Below, in pieces: positions 50,957 through 58,787 of a stretch of DNA of 64,000 nt. The stretch is from the NCBI GenBank assembly GCA_964517125.1, contig CAZFBD010000008.1, positions 1 through 64,000 on the forward strand. The letters run 5' to 3'. Numbering within the stretch: the stretch's first letter is position 1; each line of letters opens with the position of its first letter. The notes under the pieces are model-generated. The model made no database searches, had not been told where the DNA came from, and saw only the letters and a list, made by a program, of their open reading frames with translations. A program made the position numbers and the translations under genes. Source of the stretch: SHLQ01 sp964517125. GTDB taxonomy: Bacteria > Actinomycetota > Acidimicrobiia > Acidimicrobiales > SHLQ01.

Positions 50957-51744
50957 GTGCGTCGGAAGGAATCGACGATCTGGGTGGCCTCGATCCGCTG
51001 TTCGGCCGTGAACGCAGCACCGGTCGACTCCACCGTTAACGCGAAGGCGCCGCACGGCCGCGAAATGAGGCGAATAAGCGCCTCGGAACCGTCGCTCCGC
51101 TGCACGTCGACTCCCTGCTCCCAGTCCTGCGACGCTGCCGTGACACGCGACGCGGTGACTGATGGATCGAGGCCGACCAGGAGCTGGTCGAGGGCTCGTT
51201 CGGCGTTGGGAGCAGACACCGGTTCGCCGAACAGACGAAGCCCTTCGGGCGAGCTGGTTGCGCTGAGCGTGAGCGGCAGTTCCGCATCGTCGATCATCCA
51301 TTCGCCGCCGACTTCTGCTGCCCAACTCCGGCCGTCTGGAGATGCCGTTGCAATGTCGGGGCTCTGCACGAGGGTGGCGATCGCGCCGAGAACAATGGCG
51401 ACCGCAATGCCGATACCGACCCGACGTCGCCAGATGCGGACCGGCGGGGGCAGCGGATGCACGGTCGGGGCATCGCCGTGAATGCGATTGATCAGGAACG
51501 CCCGGTCTCCGTCCATGCCATGGTCGACGTGATGCTCGTTGTCCGGCAGGTCAGCACGGCGCTGTGCGTCGGCGAGGAACTCCTCGACGGCGCCCGGAGC
51601 GGAGCTCGCAGAGGCCGAAAGGATGGTCACCGCCACGATCCCATGGATCGGATGCTCGGCAGCGTAGGTGACGATGTCGCCGTCGGTCCCGATGATGCCG
51701 ATGATCTCGAGTCCGCCGATTGAGGTGGGTCCCACCCGGGTCAC
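50957..51744 (-). CDS. Membrane protein with pseudokinase N-lobe-like start (3' end in gap)
   Basis: At least 262 residues are readable. The first 95 residues resemble the N-lobe of a Ser/Thr kinase: IIGTDGDIVTYAAEHPIHGIVAVTIL parallels the glycine-loop and VAVK strand with Lys replaced by Thr, and EEFLADAQRRADLPDNEHHV parallels the alpha-C helix and beta-4. The hinge is INRIHGD. The C-lobe is absent. Instead there is a membrane span (VGIGIAVAIVLGAIATLV, about 118-135) and an outside domain of about 125 residues with LPLTLSATSSPEGLRLFGEP. The end runs into the N gap. The start is GTG 51744 or GTG 51735. The next gene, on the other strand, starts 34 bp away. Confidence 0.68.
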
Positions 51745-51778
51745 GCTACCGGACGATGACGCTGGCAGACTGGCAACC

Positions 51779-52849
51779 GTGAGCGAGCTGCACCCAGACC
51801 AACTCGCAGCCCACGACGCTGCGGTGCAGGCAGGACAGGCCGGATACCTCGACCCGTTGTCGGGACTCTTCGTCATGACGGCGGCACACCACCGGGGTCG
51901 CGGGTCGTGTTGCAACTCCGGGTGTCGTCACTGCCCGTATCGTGAGCGTGTGACCGAACGAACGGCGACCCCCATGAACGGTCCGCAACGGATCGTCTCG
52001 CTCCTGCCGGCTTCGACCGACATGTTGTGGTTCCTCGGCCTGGGCGACCGTGTGGTCGGCGTGACCTACGAGTGCACGGTTCCCGATCCTTCGACGCTGC
52101 CTCCGAAGGTCACCGACACCATCATTCCTCCCGATGCGTCCCCCGCAGAGATCGACAAGATCATCGGTGCGGCGATGGCCGAAGGTCGGCAGTTGTATGA
52201 GCTCGATCGTGAACTTCTGGCCGAGCTCGACCCGGACCTCATCGTGACGCAGGACCTGTGCCGGGTGTGCGCTCTGCCGGCGGGCGACGTCGAGGCAGCA
52301 CTCGATGTCCTCGACTGCTCTGCCGACGTCTTCAGCTACGACCCGATGAACCTCACGCAGGTGCTCGACGGAATCACCGAGCTCGGCCGGATCGCCGGCG
52401 CGTCTGCAGCGGCGCTCACCAAGGTGGACCGACTGCGGGAGCGGGTCGAGGCAAGCCTCGATGTCCCACGGGAGCATCGGCCGAAGGTCCTGTTCCTCGA
52501 GTGGCCGGACCCTCCGTATGGGCCGGGCCACTGGATCCCTGACCAGATTCGAGCTGCTGGGGGAGAACCCGTTCTGGCCAATGCCGGGGGACGGTCATCG
52601 GCCATGAGCTGGGACGATGTCGCAGCCTGTGAAGCCGAGGTCCTGATCGTGGGGCCATGCGGATTCAGCGAAGCGGAAGCGGCCGAGCAGCTGCAGACGG
52701 TCCTGCAGCGACCGGAGATCGCCGGGCTTCCCGCCGCACAAACCAGTCGCGTGCATGCGATCGACGCCGACCGGTACATCGTCCGACCGGGGCCGTCGCT
52801 CGTGGACGGAATCGGTGTGTTGGCCGACCTCATCCACGGCGACGACTGA
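51779..52849 (+). CDS. DUF5522 domain fused to cobalamin-binding-like (BtuF-type) protein
   Basis: This 356-aa protein has an N-terminal DUF5522 module (about 1-56: HDAAVQAGQAGYLDPLSGLF, RGSCCNSGCRHCPY with four cysteines). In the same frame a periplasmic-binding-fold domain like BtuF or cobalamin-binding proteins follows: RIVSLLPASTDMLWFLGLGDRVVG, DPDLIVTQDLCRVCALP, KVLFLEWPDPPYGPGHWIPD and YIVRPGPSLVDGIGVLADL. There is no signal peptide, so it should be cytoplasmic. GTG 51779 is the start by fit to DUF5522. A second start (GTG 51950) would give the binding domain alone. Role unknown; a metal or corrinoid function is inference. Confidence 0.82.
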   Translation: MSELHPDQLAAHDAAVQAGQAGYLDPLSGLFVMTAAHHRGRGSCCNSGCRHCPYRERVTERTATPMNGPQRIVSLLPASTDMLWFLGLGDRVVGVTYECTVPDPSTLPPKVTDTIIPPDASPAEIDKIIGAAMAEGRQLYELDRELLAELDPDLIVTQDLCRVCALPAGDVEAALDVLDCSADVFSYDPMNLTQVLDGITELGRIAGASAAALTKVDRLRERVEASLDVPREHRPKVLFLEWPDPPYGPGHWIPDQIRAAGGEPVLANAGGRSSAMSWDDVAACEAEVLIVGPCGFSEAEAAEQLQTVLQRPEIAGLPAAQTSRVHAIDADRYIVRPGPSLVDGIGVLADLIHGDD

Positions 52850-52862
52850 CGTACGCTCGGAC

Positions 52863-53318
52863 ATGGTCTTGTCGCTGCGTTCCCTCGACCGGCTCACCTG
52901 GCTTCGGGCCATCCCGCTCACGCTCGTGGCGGCGTTGGTCATTGCGGTTCCGTCCGATCTGCTGGACAACCCGATCTTCGGGAGACCGGTTCCGCCACGG
53001 GGCATCGACTACGTCATCCTCGGCGTGACCGCCGCCCTCATCGGGCTGGTGCTCGCCATACGCCCGACTCCAACCCCCGAGTCCGAACAGCAGGAGACAC
53101 GGACCCTGGTTGGCGGTTTCGTGTCGTTCCTGGCTGTCGGATGCCCGGTCTGCAATCAGTTGGTGGTCGCGTTGCTCGGTACCTCCGGTGCGCTGGCGTG
53201 GTGGGCGCCCGTCCAGCCGCTCGTCGGGCTCGTCGCCGTTGGGTTGCTGGCCTACACGCTCCGGATGCGGGTGCGCACCGTCGATCTGCAGGCCTGCCCG
53301 CTCCCCGTCAGCCGATGA
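52863..53318 (+). CDS. Small membrane protein with CPVC motif
   Basis: This 151-aa protein has four hydrophobic segments. The third begins FVSFLAVGCPVCNQLVVALLG, a membrane-embedded CxxC found in a conserved bacterial family, and is followed by GALAWWAPVQPLVGLVAVGLLAYTL. The CPVC pair suggests thiol-disulfide or metal chemistry, but no activity is established. It starts at an ATG 14 bp after the DUF5522 fusion stop and is likely cotranscribed with it. Confidence 0.8.
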   Translation: MVLSLRSLDRLTWLRAIPLTLVAALVIAVPSDLLDNPIFGRPVPPRGIDYVILGVTAALIGLVLAIRPTPTPESEQQETRTLVGGFVSFLAVGCPVCNQLVVALLGTSGALAWWAPVQPLVGLVAVGLLAYTLRMRVRTVDLQACPLPVSR

Positions 53319-53330
53319 TCGGCCAGCGCC

Positions 53331-53960
53331 CTAGGCCGCAGTGACCGGTATGGATGCGGCTCGGTCGGCTCGGGCCTTGCTGGCCCACGCCTGATTCACG
53401 GCATCGTGCGAGGTCGCTGGGTCCACGCCCCAACTGACCAATTGCTGTTCCACAAGGTCGGGGCTGTCGCCCAGCTGCAGCAGGGTGAAGGCCACCTTCG
53501 ACGCTCGAAGCGTGTCCTCTTCCCGGTGCGACTCGCGGTTCTCCACCGCCTCGTGGTGCTGGCGCTGAAGACGTGGTGAGAGCCTTCGGACCTGTCCGGC
53601 ATGCAGGATCGGCATGACCCGCCGAACCTCCAATGTCTGTTCGTCGACGGTACGACCCATGTTGAAACCAACAAGACGGTGCAACGATCGCTGAAAGGCA
53701 TTGTTCCGGCCGCCGTTCGACCGAATGCCGATCGAAGCCGACGCCTCCTCGAGTTGCATGGTGAACCCGTCAGGTTCGACATCGAACCGGTTCGCCACCG
53801 ATCGCAGGAGCCACAACGTGCTCGGGCCAAGGATCGGCAGCCAGAAGGACTCGGCATAGTGGGACCGCGGATCGAACCCGGACGCGGCGACTTCGTCGTC
53901 CAGGTAGGGGAGAATGAACGCTTCGGTCCGGCCGCTGAGGTCGGGTGCTGATGGATGCAT
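53331..53960 (-). CDS. Conserved hypothetical protein, possible winged-helix
   Basis: This is a 209-aa soluble protein. The section LGPSTLWLLRSVANRFDVEPDGFTM, followed by LEEASASIGIRSNGGRNNAFQRSLHRL, looks like a winged helix-turn-helix unit (about 55-110). The C-terminal third holds HEAVENRESHREEDTLRASK and LLQLGDSPDLVEQQLVSWG. CAGGAGA lies 6 nt before the ATG at 53960, which sets the start firmly. It converges with the CPVC gene and is divergent from the glycosyltransferase cluster, whose 196-bp upstream region carries several short repeats. It might regulate that cluster (inference). Confidence 0.68.
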   Translation of the reverse strand: MHPSAPDLSGRTEAFILPYLDDEVAASGFDPRSHYAESFWLPILGPSTLWLLRSVANRFDVEPDGFTMQLEEASASIGIRSNGGRNNAFQRSLHRLVGFNMGRTVDEQTLEVRRVMPILHAGQVRRLSPRLQRQHHEAVENRESHREEDTLRASKVAFTLLQLGDSPDLVEQQLVSWGVDPATSHDAVNQAWASKARADRAASIPVTAA

Positions 53961-54065
53961 GAGGGTCTCCTGAGAACACGTCGCCGCCGCGACGCTGTGG
54001 GTTTGGATGGTGTTGCACTCAGGGGAAGTAGTCACTGAAGGTACGGACCCGTAGCTAGCAATTCT

Positions 54066-54119
54066 GACAACCAGTTGTCTTTTCAAGCAGGTTTCGAACA
54101 ATTTCAGTCAATTTCAAGC
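54066..54119. promoter_or_regulatory. Cluster of short inverted and direct repeats in divergent region
   Basis: The 196 bp between 53960 and 54157 are AT-richer than the neighbourhood. GACAAC-CA-GTTGTC (54066-54079) is a perfect inverted repeat. CAATTTCA occurs twice with a 10-bp period (54099-54106, 54109-54116). TTTCAAGC occurs at 54081-54088 and 54112-54119. The helical-turn spacing is typical of regulator sites, but no regulator is known. Confidence 0.35.
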
Positions 54120-54156
54120 GAATCCCGAGCCTGCGGGTGCGCAGTAGTCTCAACGG

Positions 54157-55497
54157 ATGGCCCGAGTGCTGATCGCGACTCCAGAACCGATCGGTCGACG
54201 TCTGGCTGGACCCGCCATTCGCGCCGCGCAACTGGCACGTGTGATCGGATCGGCGCACGAGGTGGTCCTCGCCTCGCTCGGTGGCACGTCGGTCAGCCCG
54301 ATCGACGGCCGGCCGGTGCTCGGCGCTGAGGCGATCACTCCCGTTGGTTTCGATGCGGCCATCGTGCAGGGGAGCGTCACCGTTCGGCATCCGGAGCTGG
54401 TGGAGTCCTCCCTGCCGCTCGTGGTCGACTGGTTTGATCCGTTCCATCTCGAAGCCCTCCATCGCTCCGTGAACGACCGCATTCGCCGTATCGACCTCGT
54501 GGAGGGCGCCAGACAGACACTCGAAGCTCAAGCCCGACGTGGCGACTTCTTCCTGTGTTCCAATGCCGCACAGCGGCATCATTGGCTTGGCTGGCTCGCC
54601 GCAGCCGGCCGACTGAACCACGTCAACCACGACGACGACCCCACATTCGATTCGCTCATTGCCGTTGCCGCCTTCGGCGTGGACGCGCTGAAGGCGCCAG
54701 AACGAAACCGGATCCGCGACACGTTCTCGGTCATTGGACCCGACGACCCGATTCTGCTGTGGGCGGGAGGTCTCCACGACTGGCTTGACCCCGTCACTCT
54801 GGTCCGCGCCATGCCCCAGGCACTCGACCAGAACCCCGATACCCGCCTCGTCTTCCTCGCCGGCCCACACCCCAACACCTCCATCGAGACCATGGGGATC
54901 CGAGGCGATGCCATCGACGCGGCCCGGGAACTCCGGCTGTTCGCAAAGAACGTGCTGTTTGTGAACCAGTGGGTCGACTACGAGGATCGTCTCAACTGGG
55001 TTGCCGACGCCACGATCGGCGTCGTGACCCATCACGAGCACCTCGAAACCCAGCACGCCCATCGCACACGGCTCCTCGACCACCTGGCTGCCGGGCTGCC
55101 AACCATCTCCACCGGCGGTGACCCGGCGAGCCAACTCCTCGAGGCCGCCGGGGCAGCCCGAACCGTGCCTGCTGGCGACATACACACTTTGGGCGAGGCC
55201 CTGGCCGGCCTTCTTGGCGACTCGCCCGCCCGAGAACGAATGGGAGCAGCCGCGACGTCACTCGGCGAAACCCTCCGGTGGGAACACACGACAGCGCCGC
55301 TGCTTGGCTGGTTGGAGAACCCGCGGGCTGCAGCGGACCGGCGAGGCAATGTGCAGACAGGATTCGATGGCGGAGCGTCTTCGGGGGGTTCCGTTGAGCG
55401 GCTCGTCAGCCGAGCCCGCTTGCACCTGGACGACGGAGGCCCACGACAGGTCCTGGCTCGCGCACTCGGTGCCGGTCGCCGCCGGCTCGGTCGATGA
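54157..55497 (+). CDS. Glycosyltransferase, GT-B fold
   Basis: This 446-aa protein begins VLIATPEPIGRRLAGPAIRAAQL, the start seen in a group of actinobacterial GT4-like transferases. It continues with DDPILLWAGGLHDWLDPVTLVRAM and RLVFLAGPHPN, and has THHEHLETQHAHRTRLLDHLAAGLPTIST as the donor-binding region, with GDPASQLLEAAGAARTV following. The usual E-x7-E is modified. The last 60 residues form a separate charged helix region. It overlaps the next gene by 4 bp, and precedes two more glycan genes and a sirtuin on the same strand. Confidence 0.85.
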   Translation: MARVLIATPEPIGRRLAGPAIRAAQLARVIGSAHEVVLASLGGTSVSPIDGRPVLGAEAITPVGFDAAIVQGSVTVRHPELVESSLPLVVDWFDPFHLEALHRSVNDRIRRIDLVEGARQTLEAQARRGDFFLCSNAAQRHHWLGWLAAAGRLNHVNHDDDPTFDSLIAVAAFGVDALKAPERNRIRDTFSVIGPDDPILLWAGGLHDWLDPVTLVRAMPQALDQNPDTRLVFLAGPHPNTSIETMGIRGDAIDAARELRLFAKNVLFVNQWVDYEDRLNWVADATIGVVTHHEHLETQHAHRTRLLDHLAAGLPTISTGGDPASQLLEAAGAARTVPAGDIHTLGEALAGLLGDSPARERMGAAATSLGETLRWEHTTAPLLGWLENPRAAADRRGNVQTGFDGGASSGGSVERLVSRARLHLDDGGPRQVLARALGAGRRRLGR

Positions 55498-56777
55498 ATT
55501 CCGCCGGGCAGCACCTGCGCGTCGTCATGGTCAACTACAACGGCGGTCCACTGCTGAGCCGCGCCGTTGAGTCGGTCCTCGACTCCGACTGGTTCGGCAG
55601 TCTCCAGGTGGTCGTGGTCGACAACGATTCCGACGACGGCAGCATCGACCCGCTCATCGGACTGGACCGCGTCACCATCCTCCAGCGCGACACGAATGAG
55701 GGCTTCGGAGCCAACAATCACGGGTTCCCGGAGCTCCTTGGGGAGGCGCCTCTTCCCGACCTGCCCGAGCCCGACCTGGTGGCGTTGCTCAACCCCGACG
55801 CCATGGTCCGACCCCAAACCCTGCACCGGCTCGCCGCCGAACTCGACCCGCCGCGCAAGGTCGGCGCAGCCGCACCTCGAATCCTGTTCGACCGCCCGTT
55901 CGTCGAACTCGCTGTCACCGACGGAGACATCACGCTGACCCGGGTGATGGTCGACGATCTCGACGTCACCTCGCAGTGCCATGGCGTCGACGGCGCCTAC
56001 CGTCTCCCCGGCCGGCACACCCCGATCTGGCGCTGCGCAGCAGGCACCGCATTGCGCATTCCGGCCCAGATCGAAGGCCAGGACATCGTCGTGGAGACCG
56101 GCGGAGCCTCAGCGGGATCGCTCGGCCCCGAACGGGTTTCGGGCGCGCAGACCATCAACCTCGACGCACGACACCGCCGGGTGGTCACGGTGGTCCAGAA
56201 CGCTGGCAGTCGGATCGACGGACACGGCGTCGGACACAACCGCGGCTTCGCCGACCCCGAAGGCGAACGCTCGTATGCAACAGTCGCACCCGCATGGTGC
56301 GGTGCGGCGGTGTTGTTCAGCGCGGACTATCTCCGCGACGTCGGCGGTTTCGAGCCCGCCTACTTCCTGTACTACGAAGACATCGACCTGTCGTTGCGAG
56401 GACTCGCCCGAGGCTGGAGCACCGTGTACGTCCCCGATGCGATCGTCGAGCATCGACACTCCGACAGCGCCACACAGGGCACACGCCAGCTCGAAGTGCT
56501 CCAGCACCGGAATCGACTCCTCATGCTGGTCCGCAACGGGTCGCTGCCTCACGCGGCCCGTGCGTATGCACGAGCAGCGGCGACGCCGTCGTCATTGCTC
56601 GTCTCGTCGTTTCGGTCGGGCGACGGCGCTGCCCGACGCCGGTTGGCCGCTTGGAGGTTCCGATCGTTCATGGGTGCAGTCGCAGGGATTCCCGACGCCC
56701 TGAGCGGACGGCGGGCCAACAACGCCAAGCGTCGCGTGCCGGTCCGTGAGGTGATCGAGGCGGCATCGGGGTCCTGA
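55494..56777 (+). CDS. Glycosyltransferase family 2 protein with central insert
   Basis: This 427-aa GT-A enzyme has LRVVMVNYNGGPLLSRAVESVL, VVVVDNDSDDGSID, NEGFGANNHGF, and the metal site LLNPDAMV. After APRILFDRP there is an insert of about 100 residues containing VTVVQNAGSRIDGHGVGHNRGF. The catalytic end is AWCGAAVLFSADYLRDVGGF and FLYYEDIDLSLRGLARGW. This insert is characteristic of a subgroup of actinobacterial GT2s, possibly rhamnosyltransferase-like, which fits the rml operon 3 kb downstream (inference). Confidence 0.9.
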   Translation: MNSAGQHLRVVMVNYNGGPLLSRAVESVLDSDWFGSLQVVVVDNDSDDGSIDPLIGLDRVTILQRDTNEGFGANNHGFPELLGEAPLPDLPEPDLVALLNPDAMVRPQTLHRLAAELDPPRKVGAAAPRILFDRPFVELAVTDGDITLTRVMVDDLDVTSQCHGVDGAYRLPGRHTPIWRCAAGTALRIPAQIEGQDIVVETGGASAGSLGPERVSGAQTINLDARHRRVVTVVQNAGSRIDGHGVGHNRGFADPEGERSYATVAPAWCGAAVLFSADYLRDVGGFEPAYFLYYEDIDLSLRGLARGWSTVYVPDAIVEHRHSDSATQGTRQLEVLQHRNRLLMLVRNGSLPHAARAYARAAATPSSLLVSSFRSGDGAARRRLAAWRFRSFMGAVAGIPDALSGRRANNAKRRVPVREVIEAASGS

Positions 56778-56798
56778 CCGATGCCCTAGGCTGAGCGG

Positions 56799-57818
56799 GT
56801 GCAGATCGTCTACATTTCGGCGCGGCCGAACCTGTTCCAAGAGACGCTGGAACATGTCCGCCACTTCGCACCGTTCATCGACGATGTGGTGGTGATCGCT
56901 CCGGACCGAATGGCGCAGGCATTCGACGGACACGGAACCGTGCTCACCGACGAGAACCTGACCGGTCGCTCTTCGGCCGAATTGCAGGCCATGCCCCATA
57001 CGGCACGCAACTACCTGCTTCGGACTTGCGCTGCCAGCCACCCGGCCGTGGCCGACACGTACATCATGAGCGACGACGACAGCCGTCCGCTCGTGGAGAT
57101 CGACCGCCACACCTTCTTCGACGGCGACCGATACCGGCGCCGCTGGTTTCACAGCATGGGGTCATGGCGGCGTGACGCCACCGAGTTCGACGAGAGCATT
57201 CTCAACACCTGGGTGATCCTGCGACAGATGGGCCACCCCGACCCCATCAGCTACGCATGCCACATGCCGCAGGTCATCGACAAGGCGCTGTACGCCGAGG
57301 TCGCCGAGCGGTTCGCCCCGTACGCCGACACCTATGCACTCGAAGAATGGTCAACGTACTTCACCGTCGCCCCGTCGATCGCACCCGACCAGTTTGCCGA
57401 CCCCGAGCCGTTTCTGACCCTCGGATGGCCCCAGTACCCGGGGGAGTGGCCACACCAGATCCTGCCGCCTCGGCACACCTACGAGAATCATCACCCCGAG
57501 TTGCACGAGGAGGGCGGGCTGTACGCGGGTCTGCCCACCGGGTGCGATCCTGACTCCATCGATGCGACGAACCTCGAGAAGATCATCCGGTGGCATCGAC
57601 TCGACGTGCAGGTGCGCCAGCTCGCGTTCCCCGACGATGTCGACCAGCCGTGGACGAGTCCGTCGGGCAGCCGAAAGCTGGCCTTCAAGGGACTTCGCGC
57701 AGCCCGGTCGGCCTACCGGTACCTGGGTATGGACGAACGATCGGCCATGGCGGAGCTCGAAGGCCGAATCACGCTGCTCGAACACGAACGCCGAAACCAG
57801 GGCGGCCCCGTTGACTGA
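56799..57818 (+). CDS. Stealth-like capsule phosphotransferase or glycosyltransferase candidate
   Basis: This 339-aa soluble protein starts at GTG 56799 (MQIVYISARPNLFQETLEHV). It has ARNYLLRTCAASH, an acid cluster YIMSDDDSRPLVEI (about 90-103), then SYACHMPQVIDKALYAEVAERF, and a late HHPELHEEGGLYAGLP. The DDD metal-like cluster and the HMPQVIDK block recall conserved regions of Stealth hexosamine-1-phosphate transferases, but the match is by eye and partial. It follows a GT2 gene by 21 bp and overlaps the sirtuin start by 8 bp. A role in surface-glycan decoration is likely from context. Confidence 0.6.
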   Translation: MQIVYISARPNLFQETLEHVRHFAPFIDDVVVIAPDRMAQAFDGHGTVLTDENLTGRSSAELQAMPHTARNYLLRTCAASHPAVADTYIMSDDDSRPLVEIDRHTFFDGDRYRRRWFHSMGSWRRDATEFDESILNTWVILRQMGHPDPISYACHMPQVIDKALYAEVAERFAPYADTYALEEWSTYFTVAPSIAPDQFADPEPFLTLGWPQYPGEWPHQILPPRHTYENHHPELHEEGGLYAGLPTGCDPDSIDATNLEKIIRWHRLDVQVRQLAFPDDVDQPWTSPSGSRKLAFKGLRAARSAYRYLGMDERSAMAELEGRITLLEHERRNQGGPVD

Positions 57819-58587
57819 CTTTCCCGAAGCCGACCCAGGCGAACTGGTCCGAGCACAGGCGGCGGTTTCGACCGCCGGTCGGATCGTGGTTCTGACCGGC
57901 GCCGGGATCTCCACCGACTCCGGCCTGCCCGACTTCCGCGGACCGAACGGTCTCTGGACGAAGAACCCCGAGGCCGAGAAGGCATCGAACATTCGCTTCT
58001 ACGTGAGCGACGCAAACGTGCGCAAGGTCAACTGGCAATTGCGGGCCGAGGGCAGGCTGTGGGCGAACGTGGCTCCCAACGATGGTCATCGGGCGTTGCT
58101 GCCGCTACAGGAGCGGGGCGTGCTGCACACGCTCATCACCCAGAACGTCGATGAGCTCCACCAGGAGTCCGGGATCGACCCCGAGCGGGTGGTGGAGATT
58201 CACGGCACGACTCGCAAAGCCGGATGCCTCGAGTGCGACTACCTCACAACCATGGAGGCCATGCTGGAGCGCGTTCGTGCCGGCGACGAGGACCCGCATT
58301 GCCCGCTGTGCGGCGGACTCATCAAGTCGGCCACGATCTCCTTCGGTCAGCAGCTGGTTGCAGCAGACCTGTCACGTGCACAGGAGGCTGCCGACCAGGC
58401 CGACCTGCTGTTGTGCGTGGGCTCCACGCTCACCGTGAACCCCATCGCAAGTGTGGTGCCCCGTGCACACCGCGGCGGTGCAGACATCGTCATCGTCAAC
58501 GGCGAGGCCACACCGTTCGACGACATCGCCGCCGCAGTCGTGCACGGCTCCATCAGTCACGTCCTCCCCACCATCATCGGCGACTGA
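57811..58587 (+). CDS. Sir2-family NAD-dependent protein deacylase
   Basis: This 258-aa sirtuin has the complete NAD site: VVLTGAGISTDSGLPDFRG (about 28-46), TQNVDELHQESG, and catalytic His in VEIHGTTRKAGCLEC. Zinc cysteines are the pairs CLEC and CPLC. The later GSTLTVNPIASVVP and VNGEATPFDD loops are intact. It removes acetyl or acyl groups from lysines with NAD+. A TTG at 57811 is the likely start, inside the end of the upstream gene (8-bp overlap). Confidence 0.93.
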   Translation: MTDFPEADPGELVRAQAAVSTAGRIVVLTGAGISTDSGLPDFRGPNGLWTKNPEAEKASNIRFYVSDANVRKVNWQLRAEGRLWANVAPNDGHRALLPLQERGVLHTLITQNVDELHQESGIDPERVVEIHGTTRKAGCLECDYLTTMEAMLERVRAGDEDPHCPLCGGLIKSATISFGQQLVAADLSRAQEAADQADLLLCVGSTLTVNPIASVVPRAHRGGADIVIVNGEATPFDDIAAAVVHGSISHVLPTIIGD

Positions 58588-58689
58588 CCAACCGGCCACC
58601 CACCCGCTGGGGGAGGAAGGCAGCACGACGATGGGGAGGGTGTTGCCCACATTTGCCGCGCCAATACCTGGGCAAATCGCCAAAAATCC

Positions 58690-58733
58690 AAAGGTGCCTG
58701 GCACCTTTTGCGTGAAAGGTGCCAGGCACCTTT
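58690..58733. repeat. Pair of 19-bp palindromes forming a 19-bp hairpin
   Basis: AAAGGTGCC-T-GGCACCTTT (58690-58708) and AAAGGTGCC-A-GGCACCTTT (58715-58733) are each near-perfect palindromes and are exact reverse complements of one another. Together they can fold into a 19-bp stem with loop TGCGTG. They lie in the 200-bp spacer after the sirtuin gene. GGTGCCTGGCACC-type palindromes recur between genes in many bacteria and resemble REP-like mobile repeats. The structure may also terminate the upstream transcript. The rest of the spacer (58588-58689) holds ATTTGCC/GGCAAAT inverted repeats but no gene. Confidence 0.8.
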
Positions 58734-58787
58734 GAGGGGAGGTGGCCTGACCGCTCGTTGGGAAGCCGTGGTCGATACGCTTTGCGA

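Noticed and set aside
51457..51723. Plus-strand frame opposite the pseudokinase-like gene
   Set aside because: Short, no motif, and opposite a gene with a clear membrane span and kinase-like pattern.
58588..58689. ATTTGCC/GGCAAAT inverted repeat considered as a terminator
   Set aside because: The arms are 7 bp with a 13-nt loop and no T tract; weak beside the 19-bp hairpin that follows.
58372..58704. Minus-strand frame running from the palindrome into the sirtuin gene
   Set aside because: It begins inside the repeat and is antisense to a well-conserved sirtuin; no recognisable protein.
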